The translations under genes were made by a program, and so were the position numbers. 64,000 nt of DNA from JBAXTZ01 sp041666525. Its GTDB lineage: Bacteria; Bacillota; Negativicutes; JBAXTZ01. How positions within the stretch are numbered: position 1 is the stretch's first letter; every line of letters starts with the position of its first letter. Where the stretch lies: positions 62,001 through 126,000 of the forward strand of contig JBAYGT010000002.1 of assembly GCA_041666525.1 (NCBI GenBank). Direction: 5' to 3'. Below, piece after piece: positions 17,029 through 26,643 of this stretch. A model generated the notes under the pieces. It worked only from the letters and a program-made list of their open reading frames with translations, had not been told where the DNA came from and did not search any database.

Positions 17029-18240
17029 ATGATGAATAAACAAATTGACTGGCAAATAAACCTGTTTGACACAAAAGGCAAAAAAGCTGATTTGTATGCT
17101 TTTTCGCAGAAAGAAATAGCTAAAGTTCGCAATTTTCACCGCTCAATTCCCGGTTACAAACCAACACCTCTGCGTGATTTGGATAATTTGGCAACTAAGC
17201 TTGGATTAGGAAAAATCTTCATAAAAGATGAATCCTATCGTTTCGGGCTGAATGCTTTTAAGGTCTTGGGCGGTTCATTTGCAATTGCCAAGTATCTTGC
17301 GCAAAAATTGAATAAATCGATTGAACAAATGCCGTTTTCGGTAATGACCAGTGACGCGGTGCGCAGGCAGTTGGGTGATGTAACTTTTGCAACTACCACT
17401 GATGGTAATCACGGTCGGGGAGTGGCGTGGACAGCTAATGTCTTAAAACAAAAATCGGTTGTGCATATGCCGGTAGGCTCCTCGCAATTCCGTTTGGACA
17501 TGATCCGGGCAGAAGGCGCGACTGCCGATATAACTAACATGAATTATGACGACACGGTGCGGTTGACGGCAAAAGAATCGGCAGAAAATGGTTGGGTGAT
17601 AATTCAGGATACTGCTTGGGAAGGCTACGAAGAAATTCCGTTATGGATTATGCAAGGTTATGGCACGATGGCGCTTGAAGCAGACGAACAAATCGCTGCC
17701 GAAGGTTTTGAGCCGCCTACGCATGTGTTTGTGCAGGCCGGAGTTGGCTCGTTGGCTGGAGCCATCCAGGGTTATTTTGCCGACAGATATGGCGCAGACG
17801 TAAAAGTAGTTATTGCCGAAGCCCGTGCAGCGGATTGTTTGTATCGTTCAGCAGTTGCTAACGATGGGCAACCGCATAACGTCGGTGGCGATTTGACAAC
17901 GATTATGGCTGGCCTGGCATGTGGTGAACCGAATATTATTGGTTGGAAAATTCTTCGTGATTATTCCAGCGCATTTGTTAGTTGCAGAGATGTAGTAGCG
18001 GCTTATGGCATGCGTCTGCTTGGCAATCCGCTGACTGGTGATGCCAAGGTCGTTTCCGGTGAATCAGGTGCAGTAACTGCCGGATTGTTATCGTTATTAA
18101 TGACCGACAACAGTTTGGCTGAATTAAAAACTGCACTAGGATTGTGTTCTTCCAGCCGGGTGCTGATGTTCAGCACCGAAGGCGATACTGATCCTGAGCA
18201 TTATCGTGAAGTAGTTTGGAACGGCAAACTTCCGTTATAA
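17029..18240 (+). CDS. dpaL: 2,3-Diaminopropionate ammonia-lyase (YgeX)
   Basis: Fold-type II PLP enzyme of 403 residues. The PLP lysine is K78 in FGLNAFKVLGG; the glycine-rich phosphate loop follows as TDGNHGRG, and GVGSLAGA lies later. It splits 2,3-diaminopropionate to pyruvate and two ammonia, and in the urate pathway is thought to act near the end to release ammonia and pyruvate. Length and sequence match E. coli YgeX closely. Two adjacent ATG codons (17029 and 17032) follow CGGAGA. The gene sits ten bases after ygfK, as expected for one operon. Confidence 0.94.
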   Translation: MMNKQIDWQINLFDTKGKKADLYAFSQKEIAKVRNFHRSIPGYKPTPLRDLDNLATKLGLGKIFIKDESYRFGLNAFKVLGGSFAIAKYLAQKLNKSIEQMPFSVMTSDAVRRQLGDVTFATTTDGNHGRGVAWTANVLKQKSVVHMPVGSSQFRLDMIRAEGATADITNMNYDDTVRLTAKESAENGWVIIQDTAWEGYEEIPLWIMQGYGTMALEADEQIAAEGFEPPTHVFVQAGVGSLAGAIQGYFADRYGADVKVVIAEARAADCLYRSAVANDGQPHNVGGDLTTIMAGLACGEPNIIGWKILRDYSSAFVSCRDVVAAYGMRLLGNPLTGDAKVVSGESGAVTAGLLSLLMTDNSLAELKTALGLCSSSRVLMFSTEGDTDPEHYREVVWNGKLPL

Positions 18241-18285
18241 ATTGGGCATTGAAAAAATTTGTAATTGCGAAAAAATGGAGGAAAC

Positions 18286-19470
18286 ATGTTGACTAATGAA
18301 CGTAAACAGCAACTGATCAGTTTGTGTCAAAACCTTATTCAAGCCGAGAGTTATTCCGGAAATGAAGGTGAAGTAGTTAAGCGTATTCAAGCGGCAATGA
18401 AAGGGTTTGGGTTTGATGAAATATATGTCGACCGCTATGGCAATGTCATCGGCGGAATTCATGGAAATCGTCCCGGCCCGACCATTGTTATGGACGGACA
18501 CATTGATACTGTGCCGGTAGCTGATCCGACAAAATGGACGCAGGATCCGTTTGGCGGCGCGATAGTGGACGGGAAAATTTATGGCCGTGGCACGTCAGAT
18601 ATGAAAGGTTCGGACAGCGCGATGTTGTCGGCAATCGGTTTTTTTGCTCAGGATTTCGGACGGGATTTTGCCGGCAAAGTGTATTTTTCCGGTGTCGTCC
18701 ATGAAGAGTGTTTTGAGGGTGTTGCCGCCCGCGCTGTTTCTGAAAAATTTAAACCGGACATGGTTATTATTGGTGAGTGTTCGGAGCTAAACTTAAAACG
18801 TGCCCAGCGTGGCCGCGCAGAAATTGTGGTAGAGACTTTTGGTATTCCGGCACATTCGGCTAATCCCGATAAAGGATTAAACGCAGTATATTTGATGGCT
18901 GACCTTATCGGCCGCATTCGTAAATTGCCGACAACCGAACATCCGGTACTGGGAAAAGGTATATTGGAATTAACTGATATTAAGTCTGCTCCGTATCCGG
19001 GGGCGTCGGTTGTACCGGAATATTGTCGTGCAACCTATGACCGTCGTTTGCTTGTCGGTGAAACACTAACAAGCGTGCTCGCACCGCTTCAGGTATTAAT
19101 CGATGAGTGGCAGGCAGAAACCGGACATAAAGCCCGTGTTTCGTATGCCCGCGCTGAGGAACTCTGCTTTACCGGCAACAAAATTGAAGGAGAGCGTTTC
19201 TTTCCGGGCTGGGTATTAGATACGGAAGATGCCTGGGTAAAAACTGCTATCAGAGGGTTAAAAAGCGTTGGAATTAATCCGGAAATCACACAGTACTCTT
19301 TCTGCACTAATGGCAGCCACTATGCCGGAGAAGCCGGTATTCCTACAATCGGTTTTGGACCATCGCGTGAAAATTTGGCGCATACGATAGACGAACATAT
19401 TGAAATAGATCAATTGGTACGTTCAACAGAAGGCTATTATGGTATTATCCGTGAGGCGCTTACAAAGTAG
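18286..19470 (+). CDS. ygeY: YgeY-family M20 peptidase/deacylase
   Basis: M20-family zinc hydrolase of 394 residues. Metal and catalytic motifs are DGHIDTVP near residue 67, GRGTSDMKG near 103, HEECFEG near 139 and IGECSE near 163. The family is annotated as selenium-metabolism-linked hydrolase because it travels with Se-dependent hydroxylases; it probably cleaves an acyl or ureido-amino acid intermediate. The ATG at 18286 has a perfect TGGAGG seven bases upstream, so it is preferred over the in-frame TTG at 18265. Cytoplasmic. Confidence 0.92.
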   Translation: MLTNERKQQLISLCQNLIQAESYSGNEGEVVKRIQAAMKGFGFDEIYVDRYGNVIGGIHGNRPGPTIVMDGHIDTVPVADPTKWTQDPFGGAIVDGKIYGRGTSDMKGSDSAMLSAIGFFAQDFGRDFAGKVYFSGVVHEECFEGVAARAVSEKFKPDMVIIGECSELNLKRAQRGRAEIVVETFGIPAHSANPDKGLNAVYLMADLIGRIRKLPTTEHPVLGKGILELTDIKSAPYPGASVVPEYCRATYDRRLLVGETLTSVLAPLQVLIDEWQAETGHKARVSYARAEELCFTGNKIEGERFFPGWVLDTEDAWVKTAIRGLKSVGINPEITQYSFCTNGSHYAGEAGIPTIGFGPSRENLAHTIDEHIEIDQLVRSTEGYYGIIREALTK

Positions 19471-19487
19471 TTCGTAGTGAGGTTTTT

Positions 19488-21077
19488 GTGAAATATCTTA
19501 TAAAACAAGCCAATATTGTTGACGGAAGCGGCGCAGCCGCTTTCGTCGGCGATATATTAATCGAAAATAAAAAAATTGTGGCTATCGAGAAAAATATTGA
19601 AGATGCCAGCGCCGAAATTATTATGGCTTACGGACTTACAGCAACTCCGGGATTCATCGACACTCATAGTCATTCAGATTTGGCGGCAATTTTGGCACCA
19701 ACTCTATCTGCGAAAATTCGCCAAGGGATCACAACTGAATTACTTGGACAAGACGGTATCGCTCCGGCACCATTGCCGGAAAAATTCATATCATCATGGC
19801 GGAAAAACTTGGCTGGTTTAGATGGTGATAGTGACAGCATTGACTGGAGTTATCGCGATACCAGCGGTTATTTGAAAATGCTGGACCAGGCGCACGCCGC
19901 AACAAATTTGGCCTATCTTGTTCCGCACGGCAATGTGCGTATGGAGGCGATGGGGCTGGATGATCGTCCGGCAACTGCTGAAGAAATAACGACTATGAAA
20001 AATATCGTGCGCCGGGAAATGGAAGCCGGAGCTTATGGACTGTCAACCGGTCTGATTTACATTCCTTGTGCTTACGCAATCACCGAGGAGTTGGTTGAAC
20101 TGTGTAAGGTAGTTGCCGAGTATAGCGGCGCATTTGTTGTTCACCAACGCAGCGAAGCCGATGATATTATAAATTCGACAAACGAGATTATTTATATTGC
20201 CGAGCAATCGGGCGCTAATCTTCATGTATCGCATATAAAAGTTTGCGGAAAAAATAATTGGAAAAACATTGATACCATGTTGTCGTTGCTCGAAGCCGCA
20301 AGCAGACGCGGGATACAAGTCTCGTTTGATCAATATCCTTACGTTGCTGGTAGCACTATGCTTGGAGTTATTCTTCCGCCCTGGGCACATGCTGGCGGTA
20401 CTGATAAATTGATTGAACGATTAGCTGACCCGGAAATGCGTCGGGCGATTGAGCGGGATATTGCAACGGGACTGCCAGGCTGGGATAATTTCGTCGATTT
20501 CGCCGGTTTGGAGCAGATTTTTGTTACCAGTGTACTTTCGGAAAAGAATCAAGGTTGTGTTGGAATGAATCTCGTTCAATTAGGTGATTTTTTTGCCCGC
20601 GAACCATTGGATGCCACGATGCAATTGCTGATGGAAGAAAACAATGCCGTCGGTATGGTTGATTTCTACGGTAACGAAGAACACTTAATAAAATTTTTGA
20701 CGCATCCATTTCAAAATGTTTGCACTGATGGATTGATGAGCCCAGGAAAACCGCACCCGCGGGTATATGGGGCTTTTCCACGGGTTTTTGGTAAGTATGT
20801 CCGCGAAGAACGGGCTTTAACTTTAGAGCAAGCAGTGCGGAAAATGTCCGGGCGACAAGCCGATGTTTTCGGATTTGCCGAACGTGGTTATCTGCGTAGC
20901 GGTTATTTTGCTGATGTAGTATTGTTGGACGACAAAGTCATTGGCGATAACGGCACTTATGTGGCGCCGGAGCAGTTTCCAAGCGGAATCAAGTACGTAT
21001 TCGTAAACGGTGCGATTGCAGTCAAAAATGATAGCGAAACGGGCGTTGGTGCCGGAATGGTTTTGAGGCGGCAATAA
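19488..21077 (+). CDS. N-acyl-D-amino-acid deacylase (D-aminoacylase-like amidohydrolase)
   Basis: Amidohydrolase of 529 residues with the D-aminoacylase layout: GFIDTHSHSD near residue 60, GLIYIPC near 190, HISHIK-type motif LHVSHIKVCG near 250, CTDG near 410 and HPRVYGAFPRV near 425. Family members deacylate N-acyl-D-amino acids, and some act on D-carbamoyl or ureido compounds. It is not part of the E. coli yge/ygf cluster, yet here it lies between ygeY and the dihydropyrimidinase. It may open a ureido- or acyl-amino acid of the same pathway; that is inference. The start is GTG, 17 bases after ygeY, with GAGG upstream. Confidence 0.85.
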   Translation: MKYLIKQANIVDGSGAAAFVGDILIENKKIVAIEKNIEDASAEIIMAYGLTATPGFIDTHSHSDLAAILAPTLSAKIRQGITTELLGQDGIAPAPLPEKFISSWRKNLAGLDGDSDSIDWSYRDTSGYLKMLDQAHAATNLAYLVPHGNVRMEAMGLDDRPATAEEITTMKNIVRREMEAGAYGLSTGLIYIPCAYAITEELVELCKVVAEYSGAFVVHQRSEADDIINSTNEIIYIAEQSGANLHVSHIKVCGKNNWKNIDTMLSLLEAASRRGIQVSFDQYPYVAGSTMLGVILPPWAHAGGTDKLIERLADPEMRRAIERDIATGLPGWDNFVDFAGLEQIFVTSVLSEKNQGCVGMNLVQLGDFFAREPLDATMQLLMEENNAVGMVDFYGNEEHLIKFLTHPFQNVCTDGLMSPGKPHPRVYGAFPRVFGKYVREERALTLEQAVRKMSGRQADVFGFAERGYLRSGYFADVVLLDDKVIGDNGTYVAPEQFPSGIKYVFVNGAIAVKNDSETGVGAGMVLRRQ

Positions 21078-21078
21078 C

Positions 21079-22464
21079 ATGAATTGTCTGATAAAGAATG
21101 GTTTAGTTGTCAATGCGAATGCTATTGTCCGCGCTGACGTCCGTATCGTAAACGGTAAAATTAGTGAAATTGCGGCGAGTATTACCGCTACTACGCAGGA
21201 AAATGTGTACGATGTTGCTGGCCGCTATTTATTGCCGGGTGGTATCGATCCGCATACACATTTTGCTTTACGTGGCGGAAATGCGACAGCAGACAATTTT
21301 TCTAGTGGAACTAAAGCGGCGGTTTGTGGTGGTACTACGACAATAATTGATTTTGTTACACCAGAAAGCAATCAGTCACTTGTTGATGCGTTCCTAAGCC
21401 GCAAGGCAGAAGCAGATAATGCTGTATATTGCGATTACGCGTTGCATTTGTCGCCATTGCCACAGCACGACAATGAATCATTCGAACGTGATTTTACTTA
21501 TTTAGTCAAGAATTTCGCCGTGACATCGTCGAAAATTTATCTTGCTTATAATAATTTGATGGTCGATGACCAGTTTATATTACGAATTTTGGACTTCGCC
21601 AAACAGCACGGCATCATGGTTTCGGCGCATTGCGAAAATGGTAATGCTGCAAAATATTTGGAAGACAAAGCGATTTTTGCTGACAAAACTGCGCTAAAAT
21701 ATTTTCCGAAATTTCGTTCAGTAGAATTGGAGAATGAGGCCGTTTCACGGTTTTTGGCATTTGCTAATATTATTGATGTACCGGTTTACGTCGTTCATGT
21801 CAGTTCCAAAACCGCGTTAGCAGAAATAACCGTTCGCCAAGAAGCTAAACAAAAAATATTTGTCGAAACTTGTCCGCATTATTTATATTTTGACGAACGC
21901 AAATATCTTGGACCAGCTGAAACAGCAGCCCGGTTCATGATGGCGCCGCCACTGAGAACAACTGCTGATTCTGAGACTCTGGTAGCGGCGATTATAACTG
22001 GTGCAGTAGATACTGTCGGCAGTGACCACTGTGCGATTAACCTCGCTTGTCGAGAATTAAAATTGAATGACTTTATTAATGTGGCTAAAGGTGTTCCCGG
22101 TGTCGAACAGCGTTATGCATTAATGCTGTCGTTGCTGGCAAATTTCGGCGATTCCGGTATCAGAAAAGCAGTAGAAATATGTTCGACAAATCCGGCACAA
22201 ATTTTTGGACTTTCACCACATAAAGGTCAAATTGCGGTTGGAAGTGATGCCGATATTGTGATCTGGAAAAAGAGCGAGCGGCAAAAAATTAGTGCCAGCA
22301 CTCAGTTTCAAGCAGTTGATTTTACTCCGTATGAAGGAATTGAGTTGACAGGAAAAATCGAAACTGTTTTTCGAAACGGAGTGCAGGTTTATAACAATGG
22401 CGAATTTTCGGGAAACCTTGACGGAAAATATCTGATGCGGTCGGTCACTGTTCGTGCAAAATAG
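21079..22464 (+). CDS. hyuA: Dihydropyrimidinase / D-hydantoinase family cyclic amidohydrolase (HyuA-like)
   Basis: A 461-residue cyclic amidohydrolase. Features are GGIDPHTHF for the first metal ligands, the SSKIYLAY segment carrying the Lys expected to be carboxylated, HCENG, VVHVSS, and TVGSDHCA for the last Asp/His. It hydrolyses cyclic amides such as dihydropyrimidines, hydantoins or urate-derived rings. E. coli hyuA lies in the same cluster with ygeX and ygeY. The ATG follows the upstream stop by one base, and the next gene starts 12 bases on after AGGAGG. Confidence 0.9.
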   Translation: MNCLIKNGLVVNANAIVRADVRIVNGKISEIAASITATTQENVYDVAGRYLLPGGIDPHTHFALRGGNATADNFSSGTKAAVCGGTTTIIDFVTPESNQSLVDAFLSRKAEADNAVYCDYALHLSPLPQHDNESFERDFTYLVKNFAVTSSKIYLAYNNLMVDDQFILRILDFAKQHGIMVSAHCENGNAAKYLEDKAIFADKTALKYFPKFRSVELENEAVSRFLAFANIIDVPVYVVHVSSKTALAEITVRQEAKQKIFVETCPHYLYFDERKYLGPAETAARFMMAPPLRTTADSETLVAAIITGAVDTVGSDHCAINLACRELKLNDFINVAKGVPGVEQRYALMLSLLANFGDSGIRKAVEICSTNPAQIFGLSPHKGQIAVGSDADIVIWKKSERQKISASTQFQAVDFTPYEGIELTGKIETVFRNGVQVYNNGEFSGNLDGKYLMRSVTVRAK

Positions 22465-22476
22465 GAGGATGGTTTC

Positions 22477-25023
22477 ATGCAATGTATTATTAACAACAAG
22501 GTAATTCAGTACGAAGACAATTTTAATTTGCTGGAATTTTTGCGTGATAAGTTGCACTTTACCGCCGCCAAAAACGGATGTGGTGAAGGAGCTTGCGGTG
22601 CCTGTATGGTATTGCTTGACGGCAAGCCGATGCGTGCTTGTTTACTGACCGGTGAAAAAGTAAATGGTAAGACAGTTTTAACCGTAGAAGGACTGTCGGA
22701 TTTTGAAAAAAAGGCTTATTCGCTGGCTTTTGCGCGAACAGGTGCCGTTCAATGCGGTTTTTGTATTCCCGGTATGGTAATTAGCGCCAAAGCTCTTATC
22801 GATGCCAAGCCGGAGCCGACGACACTGGAAATTCGTCAGGCTTTACGCGGCAATATCTGCCGCTGTACCGGTTATGTCAAAATTATTGAAGCAATTAAAT
22901 ACGCGGCACGTTGTTTGCGCAATGGCAGTGTTCCTGACCACGCTACCGGTTCTGGTGTCGGTGCAAAAGCTGAACGTATCGATGCTGTGGAAAAAGTTTT
23001 GGGTATCAGTAAGTATTGCGATGATATGTATTTTGACGATATGCTTTATGGTTCAGTGCTCAGAAGCGCATATCCGCGTGCACGGGTTCTGTCAATTAAT
23101 GTTACGCGGGCGGAACAACTACCCGGTGTTAGTTGCGTATATACAGCGGCCGATGTTTCTGGAAAGAAAACCACCGGTTTGCTAAAAAAAGATTGGCCGG
23201 CATTTATTGGTGTCGGTGAAATCACTCGTTATCGCGGCGATGCAATCGCGGCTGTTGCAGCAGTCGACAAGAAAACTGCTGATGCCGCAGTGAAGCTCAT
23301 TGAAGTTGAATACGAAGAGTTGATACCGGTGTTTGCCCCCAAAGAAGCATTACAGCCAAATGCTCCGGTTATTGATCCAAACGGCAATCTGCTCAACAAG
23401 GTTGAAGTCAAGCGAGGTGATGTTGACGAGGCAATACGGACCGCTCGTTATGTCACTACAAATACTTATCTTTTGCCTTGTGTTGATCATGCATTTTTGG
23501 AACCGGAGAGTTGTGTTGCCGTACCGGATGACTCTGGCAAAATAACGCTGTATACTGCTTGTCAAACTGTATATGAAGTACAACATAATCTCATGGATTT
23601 AACGGGCATTGCTCCGGACAAACTGCGGGTCATCGGGGCGATAACCGGCGGTGGTTTTGGTGGCAAGGAAGATCTTAGTTGTCAACATCATGCTACAATG
23701 TTGGCGCAAAAAACCGGAAAACCGGTGAAAATAACTTTCTCTCGTGCTGAGAGCTTATTGGTGCATCCTAAGCGTCATGCTATGGAAGTAGAAATGGCCA
23801 CGGCTTGCGATGAAAACGGCAGATTGACAGCAACCCGCGCGCGGATTTACGCTGATGGCGGCGCCTACGCGTCGATGGGCGGACCGGTTTTGCAACGGGC
23901 CTGCACACATGCTGCCGGACCATATATTATTCCCAATGTCGACATTGAAGGCTATGGGGTATATACCAACAATCCGCCCGCTGGTGCATTCCGCGGCTTT
24001 GGTGTGCCACAAACCAATTTTGCCTGCGAAGGGAATATGGATATTTTGGCAGAAAAACTGGGTATGTCGCCGTGGGATTTCAGATTTTTGAACGCAGTTG
24101 AAGTGGGTGATCGTTTGCCAAATGGTCAGATTTGCGACGAAGGTACCGCAATGAAAGAAGCGCTGATTGCTGTCAAAGAAGCTTATGAAACGCACGAAAC
24201 AGCCGGATTGGCTTGCGGTTTAAAGAATACCGGCAAGGGGGTTGGCGTGCCGGATATATCGCGAGTCAAGCTGAAGGTGAAAAATGGCCGCGTAGTTATT
24301 ATGACCAGTGCCGCCTGCATCGGTCAGGGACTGGCGACGATGTCCGCTCAGGTTATTTGTGAGACAACGGGAATAGCGCTTGATAAAATTGATTATATGC
24401 TGCCTGATACCGATTTAACTCCTGATGCCGGCAGCACTGTTGCCAGTCGTCAGACAATGTTTACCGGCGAGGCTTCACGATTGGCAGCAACGGAATTAGC
24501 GACAGCGCTTCGATCAGCCACGCTTGCCGAACTCGAAGGCCGTGAGTTTTACGCGGAGTTTTTTGGAAAAACCGATCCGATTACTACTGAAAAAGCTAAC
24601 CCCTATTTTCACCTTGGCTACAGTTATGCGGCCGATGTCGTCGTGCTGGATAAGGATGGAAAATTGGAAAAAGTTTATGCAGCTCACGATGTCGGACGGG
24701 CTATCAATCCGTTAAATGTTGAAGGACAAATTGACGGCGGTGTGGCAATGGGACTGGGTTTGGCGCTAAGAGAATATTTGCCTATTATTAATGGTGAGCC
24801 AAAGGCGAAATATGGTACTTTAGGTATTATGCGTGCGACAGAAATGCCGGAAATAAAATCGATTGTCATTGAGAAAAATCCGGCTGAAATTGCATATGGC
24901 GCGAAAGGAATTGGCGAGATATCACTTGTTCCGGTAGCCTCGGCCGTGGCGGCAGCTTATTGGAAGTATGATGGTATCAGACGATTCGCATTGCCGTTAG
25001 AACAAACTCCCTACAAAAAATAA
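22477..25023 (+). CDS. xdhD: Selenium-dependent xanthine dehydrogenase-type molybdenum hydroxylase, fused Fe-S/Mo subunits
   Basis: A single 848-residue chain joins a two-[2Fe-2S] domain (CGEGACGACMV near residue 40; CGFC and NICRCTGY near 95-135) to the two-part molybdopterin domain. Mo-site landmarks are GGGFGGKEDL, AFRGFGVPQ and the C-terminal AKGIGEIS with the catalytic Glu. There is no FAD domain, as in E. coli XdhD and the clostridial Se-dependent xanthine dehydrogenases, which hold a labile selenium at Mo supplied by accessory proteins such as YqeB/YqeC. It hydroxylates purines or similar heterocycles. It is not a selenocysteine protein: no in-frame TGA is needed. Cytoplasmic. Confidence 0.92.
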   Translation: MQCIINNKVIQYEDNFNLLEFLRDKLHFTAAKNGCGEGACGACMVLLDGKPMRACLLTGEKVNGKTVLTVEGLSDFEKKAYSLAFARTGAVQCGFCIPGMVISAKALIDAKPEPTTLEIRQALRGNICRCTGYVKIIEAIKYAARCLRNGSVPDHATGSGVGAKAERIDAVEKVLGISKYCDDMYFDDMLYGSVLRSAYPRARVLSINVTRAEQLPGVSCVYTAADVSGKKTTGLLKKDWPAFIGVGEITRYRGDAIAAVAAVDKKTADAAVKLIEVEYEELIPVFAPKEALQPNAPVIDPNGNLLNKVEVKRGDVDEAIRTARYVTTNTYLLPCVDHAFLEPESCVAVPDDSGKITLYTACQTVYEVQHNLMDLTGIAPDKLRVIGAITGGGFGGKEDLSCQHHATMLAQKTGKPVKITFSRAESLLVHPKRHAMEVEMATACDENGRLTATRARIYADGGAYASMGGPVLQRACTHAAGPYIIPNVDIEGYGVYTNNPPAGAFRGFGVPQTNFACEGNMDILAEKLGMSPWDFRFLNAVEVGDRLPNGQICDEGTAMKEALIAVKEAYETHETAGLACGLKNTGKGVGVPDISRVKLKVKNGRVVIMTSAACIGQGLATMSAQVICETTGIALDKIDYMLPDTDLTPDAGSTVASRQTMFTGEASRLAATELATALRSATLAELEGREFYAEFFGKTDPITTEKANPYFHLGYSYAADVVVLDKDGKLEKVYAAHDVGRAINPLNVEGQIDGGVAMGLGLALREYLPIINGEPKAKYGTLGIMRATEMPEIKSIVIEKNPAEIAYGAKGIGEISLVPVASAVAAAYWKYDGIRRFALPLEQTPYKK

Positions 25024-25042
25024 ATAAACGCAGGTAAATTTA

Positions 25043-25870
25043 GTGCTAGACAAAATTACAAAATTAACCGGCAAACAAAATATTGTGCTAGTACGTGGCG
25101 GCGGCGACTTGGGTAGCGGAATAATTCACCGGTTGCACCGGTGCGGGTTTAATGTGGTTGTTTCCGAGTTGCCAAAACCTTTAGTCATCCGACGTGAAGT
25201 TGCTTATGCGACAGCGTTGGAGCGCGGCAATCTGACTATCGAAGGCGTGACCGCACGTGCAGTTGTTTTGGATAGTTATTGCGCAGTGCTTCGTGATGGT
25301 GACATACCGGTATTGACCGAGGACTATCAATTATTACTTGGACGGCTGGAGCCGGTTGCGGTTATTGATGCCACCTTGCGTAAGGCGGCTTGCGATACAA
25401 AAATTAATGATGCTCCGATAGTTATTGGTATCGGTCCGGGTTTTGAATGCGCTAAAAATACCCACGCGATTGTCGAGACAAAGCGTGGTCATTATCTGGG
25501 CGCAGTATATTGCAGTGGCTCGGCAATTGCTAATACCGGTGAGCCGGGAAATATTGGCGGGTACACTAGCGAGCGGGTACTGCGCGCGCCAATAACCGGA
25601 TATTTGCAACCGGTCGCGAATATCGGTGATCACGTCTTCGCCGGTAATGTTGTTGCTAATTGTGATGACCATTTGGTAGTAGCAACAATTGACGGTGTGG
25701 TTCGCGGTATGATATCGCCGCAAATTGTACAGAGCGGTGTAAAAATAGCTGATATTGATCCGCGCGGTGAAATTACTTATTGTTTTTCAATATCGGAAAA
25801 GGCCAGGGCGATTGCCGGCGGAGCCTTAGAAGCATTAATGTATTTGGCAAAAATATATGAGCGAAATTAA
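25043..25870 (+). CDS. yqeB: Selenium-dependent molybdenum cofactor maturation protein YqeB
   Basis: A 275-residue EF2563/YqeB-type protein. The N-terminus has a Rossmann-like VRGGGDLGSGI. The middle holds IDATLRK and VIGIGPGF, followed by the Cys/His-containing KNTHAIVETKRGH, and the C-terminal half is beta-rich (APITGYLQPVANIGD). Genes of this family co-occur with Se-dependent molybdenum hydroxylases and are thought to help insert selenium into the cofactor; mechanism unproven. The start is GTG with only a weak AGGT upstream. It overlaps yqeC by 14 bases. Confidence 0.9.
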   Translation: MLDKITKLTGKQNIVLVRGGGDLGSGIIHRLHRCGFNVVVSELPKPLVIRREVAYATALERGNLTIEGVTARAVVLDSYCAVLRDGDIPVLTEDYQLLLGRLEPVAVIDATLRKAACDTKINDAPIVIGIGPGFECAKNTHAIVETKRGHYLGAVYCSGSAIANTGEPGNIGGYTSERVLRAPITGYLQPVANIGDHVFAGNVVANCDDHLVVATIDGVVRGMISPQIVQSGVKIADIDPRGEITYCFSISEKARAIAGGALEALMYLAKIYERN

Positions 25871-26630
25871 TTTTGTTAATTGTTTATTTTCGCGCCTGGT
25901 AAACAATAAAATTAAGCAAATGGCAATAATTGGTGGCGGCGGCAAAAGTAGTTTGCTGATAAAGCTGGCGAATGCAGCCGGTGGTATTGATTGCAAAACA
26001 ATATTTACAACCACTACGAAGATGTTCTTTAGCGAAGCTTGTAGTGCAGTAGGTGAAGAAAACTGTTTCTGCGTAACCGACTATAACCAGTTTTCCAAAA
26101 TAGCGTCTCTTGTTAAACCGGCAGTTCCAATATTTTGTTTTTATAGGCGTGATCAGGAAAAACTTACCGGCATTCCGCTTGAGTGGATTGAACGTGCTAC
26201 TGAAATGGCGATTGACGTAAAATTTATTTACGAAGCCGATGGATCCAGGGGCCGGTCATTGAAAATTCATGGCCGGGATGAACCGGTCGTCGGTGAAGCA
26301 GCCTTGGTAGTCGCTGTTGTTGGATTAGATGCTTTTAATAAACCAATTAACGCTGATTGGATTCATCGTTATGAATTGTTTGCCGCAATAGCTGAATTTC
26401 ATAATGACAAGACTATCGATTTAGTTCATTTGACCCATATCATTAATACAATGCATCGAAAATTGCTTAATCGCGACAATTTCATCGTTTTGTTGAATAA
26501 ATTTGATCAGGTACCAGATCACGAAGCTGTATTTAATTATTTCCAAAAACAGCGTTTTGATTTTGAAATTATTATCGGAAGTTTGTATAATAACAATTAT
26601 ATGACAATTCCCAAAATATCCCGTCAGTAA
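25857..26630 (+). CDS. yqeC: Selenium-dependent hydroxylase accessory protein YqeC
   Basis: A 257-residue P-loop protein. A Walker-A-like GGGGKSSLL appears near residue 24, then TTTTKM, YEADGSRGR and the later LNKFDQV, which resembles an NKxD-like guanine motif. YqeC is a marker of Se-dependent molybdenum hydroxylase maturation and may act as a GTPase or ATPase in cofactor selenation. It is translationally linked to yqeB by a 14-base overlap and followed by xdhA after an AGGAGG site. Confidence 0.9.
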   Translation: MSEINFVNCLFSRLVNNKIKQMAIIGGGGKSSLLIKLANAAGGIDCKTIFTTTTKMFFSEACSAVGEENCFCVTDYNQFSKIASLVKPAVPIFCFYRRDQEKLTGIPLEWIERATEMAIDVKFIYEADGSRGRSLKIHGRDEPVVGEAALVVAVVGLDAFNKPINADWIHRYELFAAIAEFHNDKTIDLVHLTHIINTMHRKLLNRDNFIVLLNKFDQVPDHEAVFNYFQKQRFDFEIIIGSLYNNNYMTIPKISRQ

Positions 26631-26643
26631 AGAGGAGGAGAAC

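Noticed and set aside
22477..25023. Selenocysteine (in-frame TGA) in the Se-dependent hydroxylases
   Set aside because: All hydroxylase frames are complete without TGA recoding; selenium in these enzymes is a labile cofactor ligand by family knowledge.
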